A stretch of 64,000 nucleotides of DNA from Rivularia sp. PCC 7116 (GTDB taxonomy: Bacteria; Cyanobacteriota; Cyanobacteriia; Cyanobacteriales; Nostocaceae). The stretch is taken from assembly GCF_000316665.1 (NCBI RefSeq), contig NC_019678.1, positions 5,890,001 to 5,954,000 on the forward strand. The letters are read 5' to 3'. The position numbers and the translations under genes are program-made. The notes under the pieces were generated by a model, which saw nothing but the letters and a program-made list of their open reading frames with translations, was not told the DNA's origin and searched no databases. Below, one piece after another: positions 9,827-17,775 of the stretch. How positions within the stretch are numbered: the stretch's first letter is position 1; each line of letters opens with the position of its first letter.

Positions 9827-10092
9827 CCTCACCCTCATTCCTTCTCCTTGGTAAGGCTACGGTGTACATAGAAGTAGTTAAAACCATTGCTCGCCAGGGA
9901 CTGCAAGTCCCTGTCTAATAGCAGAAGTCCTATAAATAGGACTAACTATGATGTCTTATTTTGTACATACTTTTTCAGTCGTCTTTAAACGACTTTAGCT
10001 ATTAGACGGGGACTTATAGTCCCCGGCAGAGTTGTGTGTACACGGTAGCCTTGGTAAGGAGAGGGATGTACCTTTTGGACAGGGTGAGGTTA
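9827..10092. repeat. CCTCACCC...GGGTGAGG palindromic repeat, split
   Basis: The outer arms CCTCACCCTCATTCCTTCTCC and GGAGAGGGATG...GGGTGAGG match the repeat seen intact at 45846-45948. The copy here is split by the MITE-like element at 9855-10050. Confidence 0.6.
9848..10057. mobile_element. MITE-like element with target duplication
   Basis: A 196-base element (9855-10050) is bounded by inverted repeats GGCTACGGTGTACA and TGTACACGGTAGCC and flanked by direct repeats TTGGTAA at 9848-9854 and 10051-10057. Inside, GCCAGGGACTGCAAGTCCCT near the left end pairs with AGGGGA-type arms near the right end, and GTCTAATAGC pairs with GCTATTAGAC, so the element can fold into a long hairpin. It encodes nothing. 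It interrupts a second repeat whose halves (CCTCACCCTCATTCC... and ...GACAGGGTGAGG) lie outside it. Confidence 0.7.
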
Positions 10093-10212
10093 ATTTTGTT
10101 GCTTGATACGAACTATGAAATATTACTTATAAGCTTTTAAATAAATTAAATATAATACATTAATGGAACCGCATCTAATCAGGACTAAGGCTGCGCGTCA
10201 CACAACTCGGAT

Positions 10213-10276
10213 GGTGCGTGACACTAAAACCCTCATTATTACGTTAAAAATCCAATTAAGTGTCACAGCACCCTAC
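10213..10276. repeat. GGTGCGTGACAC...GTGTCACAGCACCCTAC repeat
   Basis: Inverted-repeat element of about 64 bases. A copy in opposite orientation is at 55815-55879, and a diverged copy (GTAGGGTGCTTGTACAC...GGTGTACGGCACC) is at 44244-44305. It lies just upstream of the WD40 lipoprotein gene. Confidence 0.7.
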
Positions 10277-10355
10277 AGCATAAATGTGCCAGTTGCGGCC
10301 ATTCCTACTAATTTCAAAAAGTCAATATTTATATAAATATTTTTTCTTTAAAATC

Positions 10356-11432
10356 ATGAAATTAAGCTTTAAAGACCTAAAATTATTAACAATAATTGCT
10401 TTGACTACTTCTAATGTTGCTTGTACAATCCCTCCCTCTACAACAGCAGCCGAATCTTTTCCACAACCTATTAGTAAACAAGAACAACTAAATCAAGTAA
10501 TTTTCACTTTATCAGGACATTCTGACTCTGTTAAAGCAATAAAAATTACTCCGAATGGAGAAACTTTAATTAGTGGATCTTATGATAGAACTGTCAAGTT
10601 ATGGGATTTGAAAACTGGAAAATTACTTAAAACTTTAGAAGGGCATAAAGAAGCAGTTATATCTATTGCGATTACTCCCGATGGACAAATATTAGCTAGC
10701 GGTAGTAATGATAATACAGTTAAGATTTGGGATTTAAAAACTGGAAAATTGCTGCGTACTTTAAACCATAATAAAGGTCAAATTACATCAATAGCAATTA
10801 GCACTGATGGAGAAACTTTAATTAGTGCCGGTACCGATAAAACTATTAAGTTTTGGAGTCTGGATAATGGAGAATTACAGCGTACTCTAAAAGCTGAAAC
10901 TGTTTCTTTGGCAATGAGTGCGGATGGTAAAACCTTATTTAGCGGTAATAATGACGGTACGATTCAATTATTCGAGACTTCTAGCGGAAAACTGCTGCAA
11001 ACCTTAACACCACCGAAACCAGAAAATCCTGATTTCGACTTTCAAAAAGCATCGGCTGTTTCATCTCTTGCTGTTAGTAATGACGGAAAGTTTTTAGTCA
11101 ACGGCGGTTACGATGATAGCCATCAATCAATTAAAGAAACTGATGGCAATAATATTAAAGTATGGAATTTGGAAACGGGAAAATTAATCCATAACTTCTC
11201 TGTAGGAATTGGTGGAATTGATGCTGTAGCTATTAGCCCCGATGGTAAATCTTTTGCTAGTGGTGGTTATGCATATGAGATTAGTTTGTGGGATATAGAG
11301 ACGGGGAAAAAGTTACGTACTCTTTCGGCGAAACAAGGAGGGGTTAATGCTATTGCTTTTAGTCAAGATGGGAAGATTCTTGTTAGCAGTAGTGGTAATA
11401 AATCGATTAAGGTTTGGCGTTTATCTAATTGA
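10356..11432 (+). CDS. WD40-repeat lipoprotein
   Basis: 358 residues from the ATG at 10356. I prefer this start to the in-frame ATG at 10284 because it gives a proper lipoprotein signal: a Lys-rich N-terminus, a hydrophobic run (LLTIIALTT) and a lipobox ending in SNVAC. The mature protein is a beta-propeller of about seven WD40 repeats; clear units contain VKLWDLKTGKLLKTL, VKIWDLKTGKLLRTL, IKFWSLDNGELQRTL, IKVWNLETGKLIHNF and a final IKVWRLSN. Such propellers are binding scaffolds, here probably tethered to a membrane and facing the periplasm. The partner is unknown. It ends shortly before a strong terminator hairpin shared with the converging trmO gene. Confidence 0.85.
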   Translation: MKLSFKDLKLLTIIALTTSNVACTIPPSTTAAESFPQPISKQEQLNQVIFTLSGHSDSVKAIKITPNGETLISGSYDRTVKLWDLKTGKLLKTLEGHKEAVISIAITPDGQILASGSNDNTVKIWDLKTGKLLRTLNHNKGQITSIAISTDGETLISAGTDKTIKFWSLDNGELQRTLKAETVSLAMSADGKTLFSGNNDGTIQLFETSSGKLLQTLTPPKPENPDFDFQKASAVSSLAVSNDGKFLVNGGYDDSHQSIKETDGNNIKVWNLETGKLIHNFSVGIGGIDAVAISPDGKSFASGGYAYEISLWDIETGKKLRTLSAKQGGVNAIAFSQDGKILVSSSGNKSIKVWRLSN

Positions 11433-11476
11433 TTAGGAACGGAGAATAGAAACTATCTTAATAATTTGGTATGTTG

Positions 11477-11509
11477 AGAAACCCGGTTTTTTGAAAAAAC
11501 CGGGTTTCT
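11477..11509. terminator. Bidirectional terminator hairpin
   Basis: The perfect inverted repeat AGAAACCCGGTTTTTT / AAAAAACCGGGTTTCT sits between two converging genes (ends at 11432 and 11547). The T and A runs within the arms allow termination from either side. A near-identical hairpin is found at 45794-45826. Confidence 0.8.
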
Positions 11510-11546
11510 GAATTATTATTAATACCCACAATATCAAATCCAAAAT

Positions 11547-12104
11547 CTAATGGTTTGTTTTTCCAAACACATCAGTTTCATGCTCGGAAGCTTTTTCTAC
11601 TTCATCAACATAACCACATTTAGCATCGGGAAATGCATCGCAATAATTCACATAAGGCTTGATATCTAATACCGGCGTGTTATCGAGTAAATCAATTCCT
11701 TCTACATGTAAAATTAAACCTTCTATTTTGATTAATTTAGGAGCGCTAAGTCCGATGGGATTGGGGCGATGGGGGGCGCGAGTTGCTAAAGTACCCCTGC
11801 GAATGCGCGGTCCGCGTGGAATAATAACTGTGGGATTCCAATGTTTATTTAAGTGCAACCATGCAATTACCCAAATCCGCTCAAAACCTTCCATGTCTTT
11901 GAGTGCTTCTTGAGGAATGTTATCAAAAAGTTCAATTTGCGCTCTCGCGGGTTGATATGATGCCGGTGCTGCTTGGAGTTGTGACTGTCTGGGAGTTCCG
12001 TGTCTTTCCTTGTAAGGCGATCGCACTACTCCGATGGGTTGTAAATTAATTTGGGTTGGAAAAGGAACGGTTTGGATGTAATCTTTTGGGGGAAGCTTGG
12101 GCAT
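11547..12104 (-). CDS. trmO: tRNA (N6-threonylcarbamoyladenosine37-N6)-methyltransferase TrmO
   Basis: 185 residues. It matches the TsaA/YaeB/VirR family, now known as TrmO, which methylates t6A37 in tRNA-Thr using S-adenosylmethionine. Visible landmarks: the N-terminal IGVVRSPYKERHGTPRQ segment, the FERIWVIAWLHLN strand, and the RGTLATRAPHRPNPIGLS signature that forms the SAM-binding surface, then LDIKPYVNYCDAF. The domain is complete and has a short C-terminal tail. Cytoplasmic. The gene is convergent with the WD40 lipoprotein and not in an operon. Start ATG at 12104. Confidence 0.93.
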   Translation of the reverse strand: MPKLPPKDYIQTVPFPTQINLQPIGVVRSPYKERHGTPRQSQLQAAPASYQPARAQIELFDNIPQEALKDMEGFERIWVIAWLHLNKHWNPTVIIPRGPRIRRGTLATRAPHRPNPIGLSAPKLIKIEGLILHVEGIDLLDNTPVLDIKPYVNYCDAFPDAKCGYVDEVEKASEHETDVFGKTNH

Positions 12105-12285
12105 GGAAATTGAGTTTTTGGTTTACGAAAAATTTTACTCCATGAAATTGTAGAGCCAGCATAACCATGCCAAAATCAAAAAAGCCAAATTTTTGTTTTT
12201 AAGTAATTGCACGTACATTGTTAATGTAATTTTTTCAATACAATAAAGCCATAAGAATGAAGTATTGAAAATCTATGAATTAGAA

Positions 12286-13257
12286 ATGGCTATACTCAAA
12301 AATAAATTTACAGCTACTCTAGTTTGCGCTTGTTTGCTAGCTTCTAATGTATTAACAACTAAAGCAGAAGCTGCTGTTGCAACTAATAGTATTTATCAAA
12401 ACGCAAAAACACAACTACCTCCAGATTTTTACGCGCTTTACCGTATAGTTGATAGATTAGCTCGTGCGAATGAATACGATACTCGTCCTTGGCAAGTTGT
12501 AAGAGTTGCTAAATATGATACCCAAGCCTTTGCGAAAAATGCTAATTTGATAGCTATTTACAATGGCGCTTTGGAACAATTAGGTGGTGATGCTTCGGCT
12601 TTAGGTTGTATGATTGCTCATGAAATGGCGCATCATAAGCAACGGCATCAGGTTATAAGTAAATTAGAAAAAGCTGAAATAATTGCAGAAATTAGAGAAG
12701 AAGCAATCGCACAAGTTTTAAACAGAAAGAGAAAAACTTCCCCAGTTGCAATCATAGGTGATTTTGTTGTTAGAAGGGTGATTGGGGGAACTATTGGTAG
12801 TGTTGTTAATGGTGTATTAGATAATCGCAATAGTAGAAGATTTAGAAAGCATCAAAGACGTATAAATGTAATTGTAGACAAGAAAACGGCTGAATTAGAA
12901 GAAAATATTAAAAAGCAAAAAATAAAAGATGAATTTGAAGCCGATGAAGTTGCTTATCTAGCTTCTGTCAGGGCAGGATTTGATAAACAAGGATGCTTGC
13001 GGGCAATGTCTGTACTTAATCGAACTTCGGGAGTCAAATTTGATGAGAATCATCCCACTATTGAAGAAAGAATTGCAGCAATTAAAGCTGTAATGGAAAA
13101 ATTTGAGAGCGAAAGTTTGATAGAGGAAGGAAAAGAAAATTTATTCCAAACTCAACCTTTGACTTATAATTTATCTGCAAATCAAACATCTTTACGGGTT
13201 AACTCCCGTCATGGTGCTTCGATAGGGGATGACATTGATAAAATGTTTGGTAGTTAA
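12286..13257 (+). CDS. M48-family zinc metalloprotease, exported
   Basis: 323 residues from the ATG at 12286, chosen over an upstream in-frame TTG (12265) because the protein then begins with a clean signal peptide ending near TKAEAAVA. The zinc motif HEMAHHKQRH (His112, Glu113, His116) and the distal Glu in DEFEADEVAYLASVRAG are the M48 signature. Unlike HtpX there are no multiple membrane spans, so this resembles the periplasmic BepA/LoiP-type peptidases that degrade or chaperone misassembled envelope proteins. A basic Arg/Lys-rich segment (NSRRFRKHQRR) lies between the two zinc-binding parts. It is transcribed alone. Substrate unknown. Confidence 0.88.
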   Translation: MAILKNKFTATLVCACLLASNVLTTKAEAAVATNSIYQNAKTQLPPDFYALYRIVDRLARANEYDTRPWQVVRVAKYDTQAFAKNANLIAIYNGALEQLGGDASALGCMIAHEMAHHKQRHQVISKLEKAEIIAEIREEAIAQVLNRKRKTSPVAIIGDFVVRRVIGGTIGSVVNGVLDNRNSRRFRKHQRRINVIVDKKTAELEENIKKQKIKDEFEADEVAYLASVRAGFDKQGCLRAMSVLNRTSGVKFDENHPTIEERIAAIKAVMEKFESESLIEEGKENLFQTQPLTYNLSANQTSLRVNSRHGASIGDDIDKMFGS

Positions 13258-13307
13258 TTTTGAGTTTAGTAAAGTTCGATAGTAATAAAGTTAATTACAT
13301 AACTCAA

Positions 13308-13844
13308 CTACACATAAAACAAAAAACTATCTCGTAAATGAAAATCTGCTTCTTTACCACAATGTTCCACAGCCCAGTAGCTGATATCTCCATCTTTCTG
13401 TTTAATCACAGTGGTAATAGAAATATCAAAGTTTTCATTCACGGTAGTATCTAATTCATGTAAGTCTAATTCTAATCCTAAAAACAAAGCATTAGAATCT
13501 CGCAAAACATTAAATGGCAGCGAATGAACTGAATTTTCTAATTCCATTGTTTTTCGATAATCTTCAAATCGATAAACGTTCCAATCTCCACCTGGAGAAA
13601 GATTAAATTCCCAATAATGACTAGAATAATGCCTTCCCAGAAAAAACTCGAAACATGTTGTTTCCCAAAGCCCATCTTTACGATTGGGATTTTTTTCTGT
13701 CGGAGGAAGTTCTATTTTATTTAAATCACCTTTGAGTATATAGTGAACGGTTAAGATATGATTTTCTCTGGCAACTTCACCTGTAATTTGCAAATCAATA
13801 TTTACAGGCTTGAATGGCTGCAAAGAAAAAGTATGACTTCTCAT
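13308..13844 (-). CDS. DOMON-like domain protein
   Basis: 178 residues. The sequence fits the bacterial DOMON-like family: a beta-sandwich with the central block LWETTCFEFFLGRHYSSHYWEFNLSPGG followed by DWNVYRFEDYR. Family members bind haem or sugars in related domains, but the function of these single-domain cyanobacterial proteins is not established. There is no signal peptide, so it is probably cytoplasmic. It lies convergent to the M48 protease and upstream of nothing in the same direction within 140 bases except the APH-like gene, with which it could share a transcript. Confidence 0.75.
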   Translation of the reverse strand: MRSHTFSLQPFKPVNIDLQITGEVARENHILTVHYILKGDLNKIELPPTEKNPNRKDGLWETTCFEFFLGRHYSSHYWEFNLSPGGDWNVYRFEDYRKTMELENSVHSLPFNVLRDSNALFLGLELDLHELDTTVNENFDISITTVIKQKDGDISYWAVEHCGKEADFHLRDSFLFYV

Positions 13845-13987
13845 AGTTCCTAGTATAAATTATATATTGGTCTAATTAGACGTTGAGATGTCAAAATGTG
13901 ACATTTTTACAGCAATTACGATAACATAATTCCGATTAATATATTTTGCGCTTATAAAGACGGCAATTGAGAAAAATCGAGTCGAAC

Positions 13988-15118
13988 TTAATTTGCGAAA
14001 CTTGATATGATTTTCCGAATAGAACTTTCTTGCATCTCAATACTTTCAGTCAGCTTAAACTGTACCAAAGCCCTAGCAAGATTATGTTCTGGATATTTAA
14101 CTTTAAAATAAACATTGCCAGCCAAGTAATCTGTAAAAAATCGTAGCCCCAATTCAAAAGCAATCAAACGAATCGCATCGTATATATATAAATAGTCGTT
14201 TTCGTGAAGAAAATCCTGCGCTACTCCAAGATAGCCACCCAAAAGAGATTCACATACATCAGTATCGAAACTCACATTTTCCCAAAGTTCGGTTTCTTCT
14301 CCCAAAGGATTGCAACCAGAGCGCAAGCAATCGCCAATATCGTAGTGTACTAATCCCGGCTTTACGGTATCTAAATCGATAATACTGATAGCTCTACCAT
14401 CACCAGTATCAATCATTACGTTATTTACTTTTGGATCGCCGTGGATTGGGCGTAAATGCAAGCGCGATTGCATTTGAGCATTTTCTAACACATGTGCCCA
14501 ATCTTGACGACAACTGATGAATTGCAAACAATATTCGACTTCCGGAGATTGGCAAGACGCTGCATATTGCCTCAATACATTTTCATACTGTTCTAAGTAA
14601 ATGGGTGTAATGTGAAAACCCGGTAAGGTATCAGCTAATTTCTCTACAGGTAAATCGCTAATCAGATTGTGAAACATGCCTAAAGCGTAACCAACCTCAC
14701 TCGCATGTTTATTATCTGTAATAGTATCGAAAGTTTCAGCATTATCGATAAAACCAATGGCTCGCCAAAACGAATTGTCGGTATCGATAAAATGGTCTTG
14801 ATTATTTTGAGTTAGCAATACCTTCGGCACTTCCCAACGACGATTTAAAGTTAGGGAAGAATCCTGTAGCCGTTGACGCACGTGATTGGTAAAAGTACTC
14901 ATATTTCGCATTACCAATGCAGGTTCGCGAAATACATTTTGATTAATCCGCTGTAGTATAAAATGCTTTTCTTCTACAGAATCTAAAGTAACAAGAAAAG
15001 TACCGTTAATATTTCCATGACCAAATTCTTCAACTTGAATCACCTTCCCCGGTGTCTCAAATTTATTTGCAATTTCAGTAAGTTTATTTAAAGCCGTGCT
15101 TTCTGTATTAGCGTTCAA
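13988..15118 (-). CDS. Aminoglycoside phosphotransferase-fold kinase, N-acetylhexosamine kinase-like
   Basis: 376 residues. The kinase core is of the APH/choline-kinase fold: the catalytic loop IHGDPKVNNVMID provides the Asp base and the Asn metal ligand, and AISIIDLDTVKPG provides the second metal-binding Asp. The N-terminal lobe begins with FGHGNINGTFLV, resembling a glycine-rich loop. The whole-length pattern (GDCLRSGCNPLGEE after the second Asp) resembles N-acetylhexosamine 1-kinase-type proteins rather than antibiotic-resistance enzymes, so sugar phosphorylation is the better guess. It is 143 bases upstream of the DOMON-like gene on the same strand. Substrate is inferred only. Confidence 0.75.
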   Translation of the reverse strand: MNANTESTALNKLTEIANKFETPGKVIQVEEFGHGNINGTFLVTLDSVEEKHFILQRINQNVFREPALVMRNMSTFTNHVRQRLQDSSLTLNRRWEVPKVLLTQNNQDHFIDTDNSFWRAIGFIDNAETFDTITDNKHASEVGYALGMFHNLISDLPVEKLADTLPGFHITPIYLEQYENVLRQYAASCQSPEVEYCLQFISCRQDWAHVLENAQMQSRLHLRPIHGDPKVNNVMIDTGDGRAISIIDLDTVKPGLVHYDIGDCLRSGCNPLGEETELWENVSFDTDVCESLLGGYLGVAQDFLHENDYLYIYDAIRLIAFELGLRFFTDYLAGNVYFKVKYPEHNLARALVQFKLTESIEMQESSIRKIISSFAN

Positions 15119-15238
15119 AATAGTGACCTGATGTTTAATATAATACGAAACCTTCTATAAACTTCCTTCCTAAAACGAAAAAAGCTTTGAATAGTTTTTA
15201 TAAATATATATGCCTACAATGACTAAGCCAATATCAGT

Positions 15239-15412
15239 ATGCAACATTATGAAATTAATTACGACGGAGCTTGCAATCCGGGAGCAGCAGCTACAACCCC
15301 TGCAATCAATCTTATAACAGCTTTAATTAGAATTTATCGGTTCGGTAAACCTCATATACTGATTTACGGTAAACTTCAATACGAATCTGACTATATAGTA
15401 GTTACAATTTAA
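15239..15412 (+). CDS. Small ORF with RNase H-like first strand
   Basis: A 57-residue frame runs from ATG at 15239 to TAA at 15410-15412. It begins MQHYEINYDGACNPGAA, which resembles the first catalytic strand of ribonuclease HI (Asp-Gly-x-Cys-x-x-Asn-Pro-Gly), but the remainder (PAINLITALIRIYRFG onward) is not RNase H. It may be the remnant of a decayed RNase HI gene, a small protein of its own, or chance. It lies in the gap between the divergent APH-like and DUF4870 genes. Confidence 0.3.
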   Translation: MQHYEINYDGACNPGAAATTPAINLITALIRIYRFGKPHILIYGKLQYESDYIVVTI

Positions 15413-15441
15413 TTAAGAAAACAAGTTAAGGAACCCAACAG

Positions 15442-15822
15442 ATGCAAGAAGTTACATTTAATTCTGATAAGCGTAAACTGCTGTCAAGTTTGTGTCATGG
15501 GGCGATTTTCTTTAGTACAACATTATTTTCTATCGGCGTTCCAATTGCTATTTATTTTACTTCCGACGATCCAGTTGTTAAAAGCAACGCCAAAGAATCA
15601 ATAAATTTTCACTTTAACGTTTGGTTTTGGGCTACTGTAGTTGGGGTTCCAATTGCGATTTTATCTTTCCTTACTTTTGGGCTTGGTGGAATCTTATTTT
15701 TCCCCGTAGTTGGCTTTGGATTTCTAGTACATTGGGGATTGACGATTGCAGCATTGTTGCACTGTATTTTAGGTAATGCGGACGAACCGTTCCGCTACCC
15801 GTTTATTTTTAGGTTGTTTTGA
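15442..15822 (+). CDS. DUF4870 (Tic20-like) membrane protein
   Basis: 126 residues with three to four membrane spans (about 18-41, 58-78, 80-100 and 102-115) separated by the conserved NAKESINFHFNVWF motif that defines DUF4870, a small family related to Tic20/HOTT membrane proteins. The N-terminus carries the usual short amphipathic segment with DKRKLLSSLCHGAIF. The role in bacteria is unknown. AAGGAACCCAACAG precedes the ATG and supplies a ribosome-binding site. A terminator hairpin follows at 15868-15896, so it forms a single-gene transcription unit. Confidence 0.85.
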   Translation: MQEVTFNSDKRKLLSSLCHGAIFFSTTLFSIGVPIAIYFTSDDPVVKSNAKESINFHFNVWFWATVVGVPIAILSFLTFGLGGILFFPVVGFGFLVHWGLTIAALLHCILGNADEPFRYPFIFRLF

Positions 15823-15867
15823 ATCAAAGTCTAGTAAATCGCTTCAATTTTATATTTTGTTTTTGGG

Positions 15868-15896
15868 AAAGGATTGCAATGAGCAGTCCTTTTTTG
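15868..15896 (+). terminator. Rho-independent terminator after DUF4870 gene
   Basis: AAAGGATTGC-AATGA-GCAGTCCTTTTTT: a seven-pair core stem extended by three A-T pairs, followed by a T run. It starts 46 bases past the stop codon. Confidence 0.8.
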
Positions 15897-16430
15897 TTAT
15901 GAGCAAGGGATATTAACAATATATTAGTTTGAACTTGTAACTGACAGACTTTATTTTATTGATTTGAAATTCCAAATATTAAATTAATTTTATATTTTGT
16001 AGAAAACTGTTTAGCTCGCAAAATGCACGCTTAGCTTTAACATCAATGGTTTTGCAGAAATAATGTATTACAAAACAAGTATGCTGATAAAAATAAACAC
16101 TACGGCGTTACTGTCGTCAACATCGTGCTGATGCGATAGGGTAATTATGTCAAGATAAAAACTCAAGAATTTTGCAAAGAAAAGTCCTTGATAATTATCT
16201 AGAAATACGATGCTGCAAAACTTCAAAATATGCAGTCATCGAAAAATTACAACTAGTCAAAACTACTAATCTTAAACTTCGCGATTGAAAACTCCTAATC
16301 CCAATAGCAACTAAAGGTAGTGATTCATTTTACTAAAACTTGAGTTGTGCGGTCGGAATTTTAATTTTACTAAGTAGAGGTTTAGTTTAGTACTTCAACA
16401 CTGTAAATATTCGCTTCAAAGGAACAGGAA
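15897..16430. promoter_or_regulatory. Long leader region upstream of glbN
   Basis: 534 AT-rich bases with no convincing ORF between the terminator of the previous gene and the ATG of glbN. It presumably holds the glbN promoter and possibly a long 5' UTR. I looked for an NtcA-type GTA-N8-TAC site and found only a wrongly spaced one near 16318-16334. Nothing else could be identified. Confidence 0.35.
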
Positions 16431-16787
16431 ATGAGTACATTATACGAAAAAATCGGCGGACAACCTACCATTGAAAAAGTGGTCGATGACTTTCATAACC
16501 GCATCATGGCAGACAGCACCGTCAGCGGCTTTTTTGCCAATACTGATATGAAAAAGCAGCGCGATCATCAAATTGGTTTCTTTTCTCTAATCCTGGGTGG
16601 TCCCAAAGACTACAAAGGTCGTAGCATGGACAAAACACATACAGGAATGGGTTTACAGCAACCACATTTTGATGCTATTAGCAAGCATTTAAGTAGTGCA
16701 ATGACTAGCTCCGGAGTATCTGCTGACGATGCGAAAGCAGCAATGGCAGAAGTTGAAAAATTAAAGCCTGCTATTTTGAATAAGTAA
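16431..16787 (+). CDS. glbN: Group I truncated haemoglobin
   Basis: 118 residues, standard for the TrHbN/GlbN 2-on-2 globins. It starts MSTLYEKIGGQPTIEKVVDDF, has the conserved glycine motifs, and places His46 (E10, in RDHQIGFF) and His70 (F8, proximal, in MDKTHTGM) at the same numbers as the bis-histidyl Synechocystis protein. The C-terminal His that makes a covalent haem link in Synechocystis is absent. Expected roles are nitric-oxide or reactive-nitrogen scavenging and redox chemistry in the cytoplasm. GGAACAGGAA precedes the ATG as a ribosome-binding site. A terminator follows at 16843-16869. Confidence 0.95.
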   Translation: MSTLYEKIGGQPTIEKVVDDFHNRIMADSTVSGFFANTDMKKQRDHQIGFFSLILGGPKDYKGRSMDKTHTGMGLQQPHFDAISKHLSSAMTSSGVSADDAKAAMAEVEKLKPAILNK

Positions 16788-16842
16788 GTTTTTTATTAAC
16801 CCAATATCAATATTTTGGGTAGATGGTGGATATTTTTTTGGG

Positions 16843-16869
16843 AAAGGGTTGTGATGAGCATCCCTTTTT
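16843..16869 (+). terminator. Rho-independent terminator after glbN
   Basis: AAAGGGTTG...GCATCCCTTTTTTTT: a stem with one mismatch and a long T tail. It closely resembles the terminator at 15868-15896, including the shared loop context GATGAGCA/AATGAGCA. Confidence 0.75.
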
Positions 16870-16872
16870 TTT

Positions 16873-16943
16873 GTAGGTTGGGTTAGACAAGACGATAAAT
16901 TAGTTGATAATTAATAAATGATTTTATCGTGTCGTAACCCAAC
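16873..16943. mobile_element. GTAGGTTGGGTTAG MITE-like repeat, copy 1
   Basis: 71 bases bounded by GTAGGTTGGGTTAG and CGTAACCCAAC. It is followed by ATTGATATTTTGAGG, a flank shared with copy 2. Such elements are common in cyanobacterial genomes. Confidence 0.75.
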
Positions 16944-16996
16944 ATTGATATTTTGAGGCGAAAATGAAAATTTTAGTCATCGAGAAGGGATTTAAG

Positions 16997-17324
16997 TCAG
17001 TCACGCACTTCTCCTTTACCAATACGAGTTGAAGGTTTTTCTGTTAAAGCATCCTCTATAATTTTGGTAATTATTGGTTCATATGCTAGATGTTCCCGCT
17101 CTATCAAATCAAGTTTTTGAGAATCTAATTCTTCCTTATCCAATTGTTCTTCAATTTCAGATGTAGATGCAGTTTCAAAAAATATTTCTACTGCTTCAAC
17201 TAAATTATCTCTTGCTTCTTCAATTGTTTTACCTTGACTGGCAATATCTAATTTCGGACAAAGTGCTACGTCAAAATCGTCTTCAGAGTTAATACTTGCT
17301 GTTAGTTATTTTTTTCTGTTTCAT
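16997..17324 (-). pseudogene. Frameshifted HicB-type antitoxin gene
   Basis: The minus strand encodes a HicB-like protein with the signature DDFDVALCPKLDIASQGKTI followed by EEARDNLVEAVEIFFETAS and a charged C-terminal tail. The frame has no start of its own. An ATG at 17324 opens the preceding frame (MKQKKITNSKY) and hits TAA. Removing one T near 17289-17291 joins the two into a continuous 108-residue HicB protein (MKQKKITNSKYNSEDDFD onward). Either a single-base insertion has inactivated the gene or this is a sequencing error. HicB normally neutralises and represses the HicA mRNA interferase; no HicA gene is present on either side. Confidence 0.65.
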
Positions 17325-17538
17325 GTTTATAGTTTATTCAAAAAAGTAGCATATCAAGTTAGCTGTTACGGATTTTTCTCTGTAAAAAATTTACTCTAAA
17401 TTTTATCTAATTTTTCATCTAAAATAAGCAGAAAGCTATAAAAAATATTACATTGGGCGAATAATATCTTTTACGTTGTAATCGAGTTTATTAAAAAGAA
17501 AAACATTGTTGGTTGATTGTATTTGTTTGAGGACTTAC

Positions 17539-17609
17539 GTAGGTTGGGTTAGACACTAAAATAAATTAGTTGATAGTTAATAAATGAATTTATTGTGTCG
17601 TAACCCAAC
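17539..17609. mobile_element. GTAGGTTGGGTTAG MITE-like repeat, copy 2
   Basis: 71 bases, same length and orientation as copy 1 and about 80 percent identical by eye, including the internal ATAAATTAGTTGATA and TTAATAAATGA segments. Confidence 0.75.
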
Positions 17610-17691
17610 ATTGATACCTTGAGGAGATAATAAATATTTTGTTGTTAATTGAAGATGCTTTCATTATCAACAAATTATAATGTTGGGTTAC

Positions 17692-17751
17692 GACGGATTT
17701 TAATTAATTGCGTTTAAGCTCAAAATTACTTGTCCGTCTAACCCAACCTAC
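17692..17751. mobile_element. GTAGGTTGGGTTAG MITE-like repeat, copy 3 (inverted)
   Basis: Opposite orientation: GTTGGGTTACG at the left and CTAACCCAACCTAC at the right, about 60 bases. The centre differs from copies 1 and 2. It lies just past the 3' end of alaS. Confidence 0.7.
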
Positions 17752-17775
17752 AATTCACAAGTTTACAAAAACCAA

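Noticed and set aside
13988-15118. Aminoglycoside resistance gene
   Set aside because: The APH fold is shared by many sugar and choline kinases; the sequence pattern fits sugar kinases better and there is no mobile resistance context.
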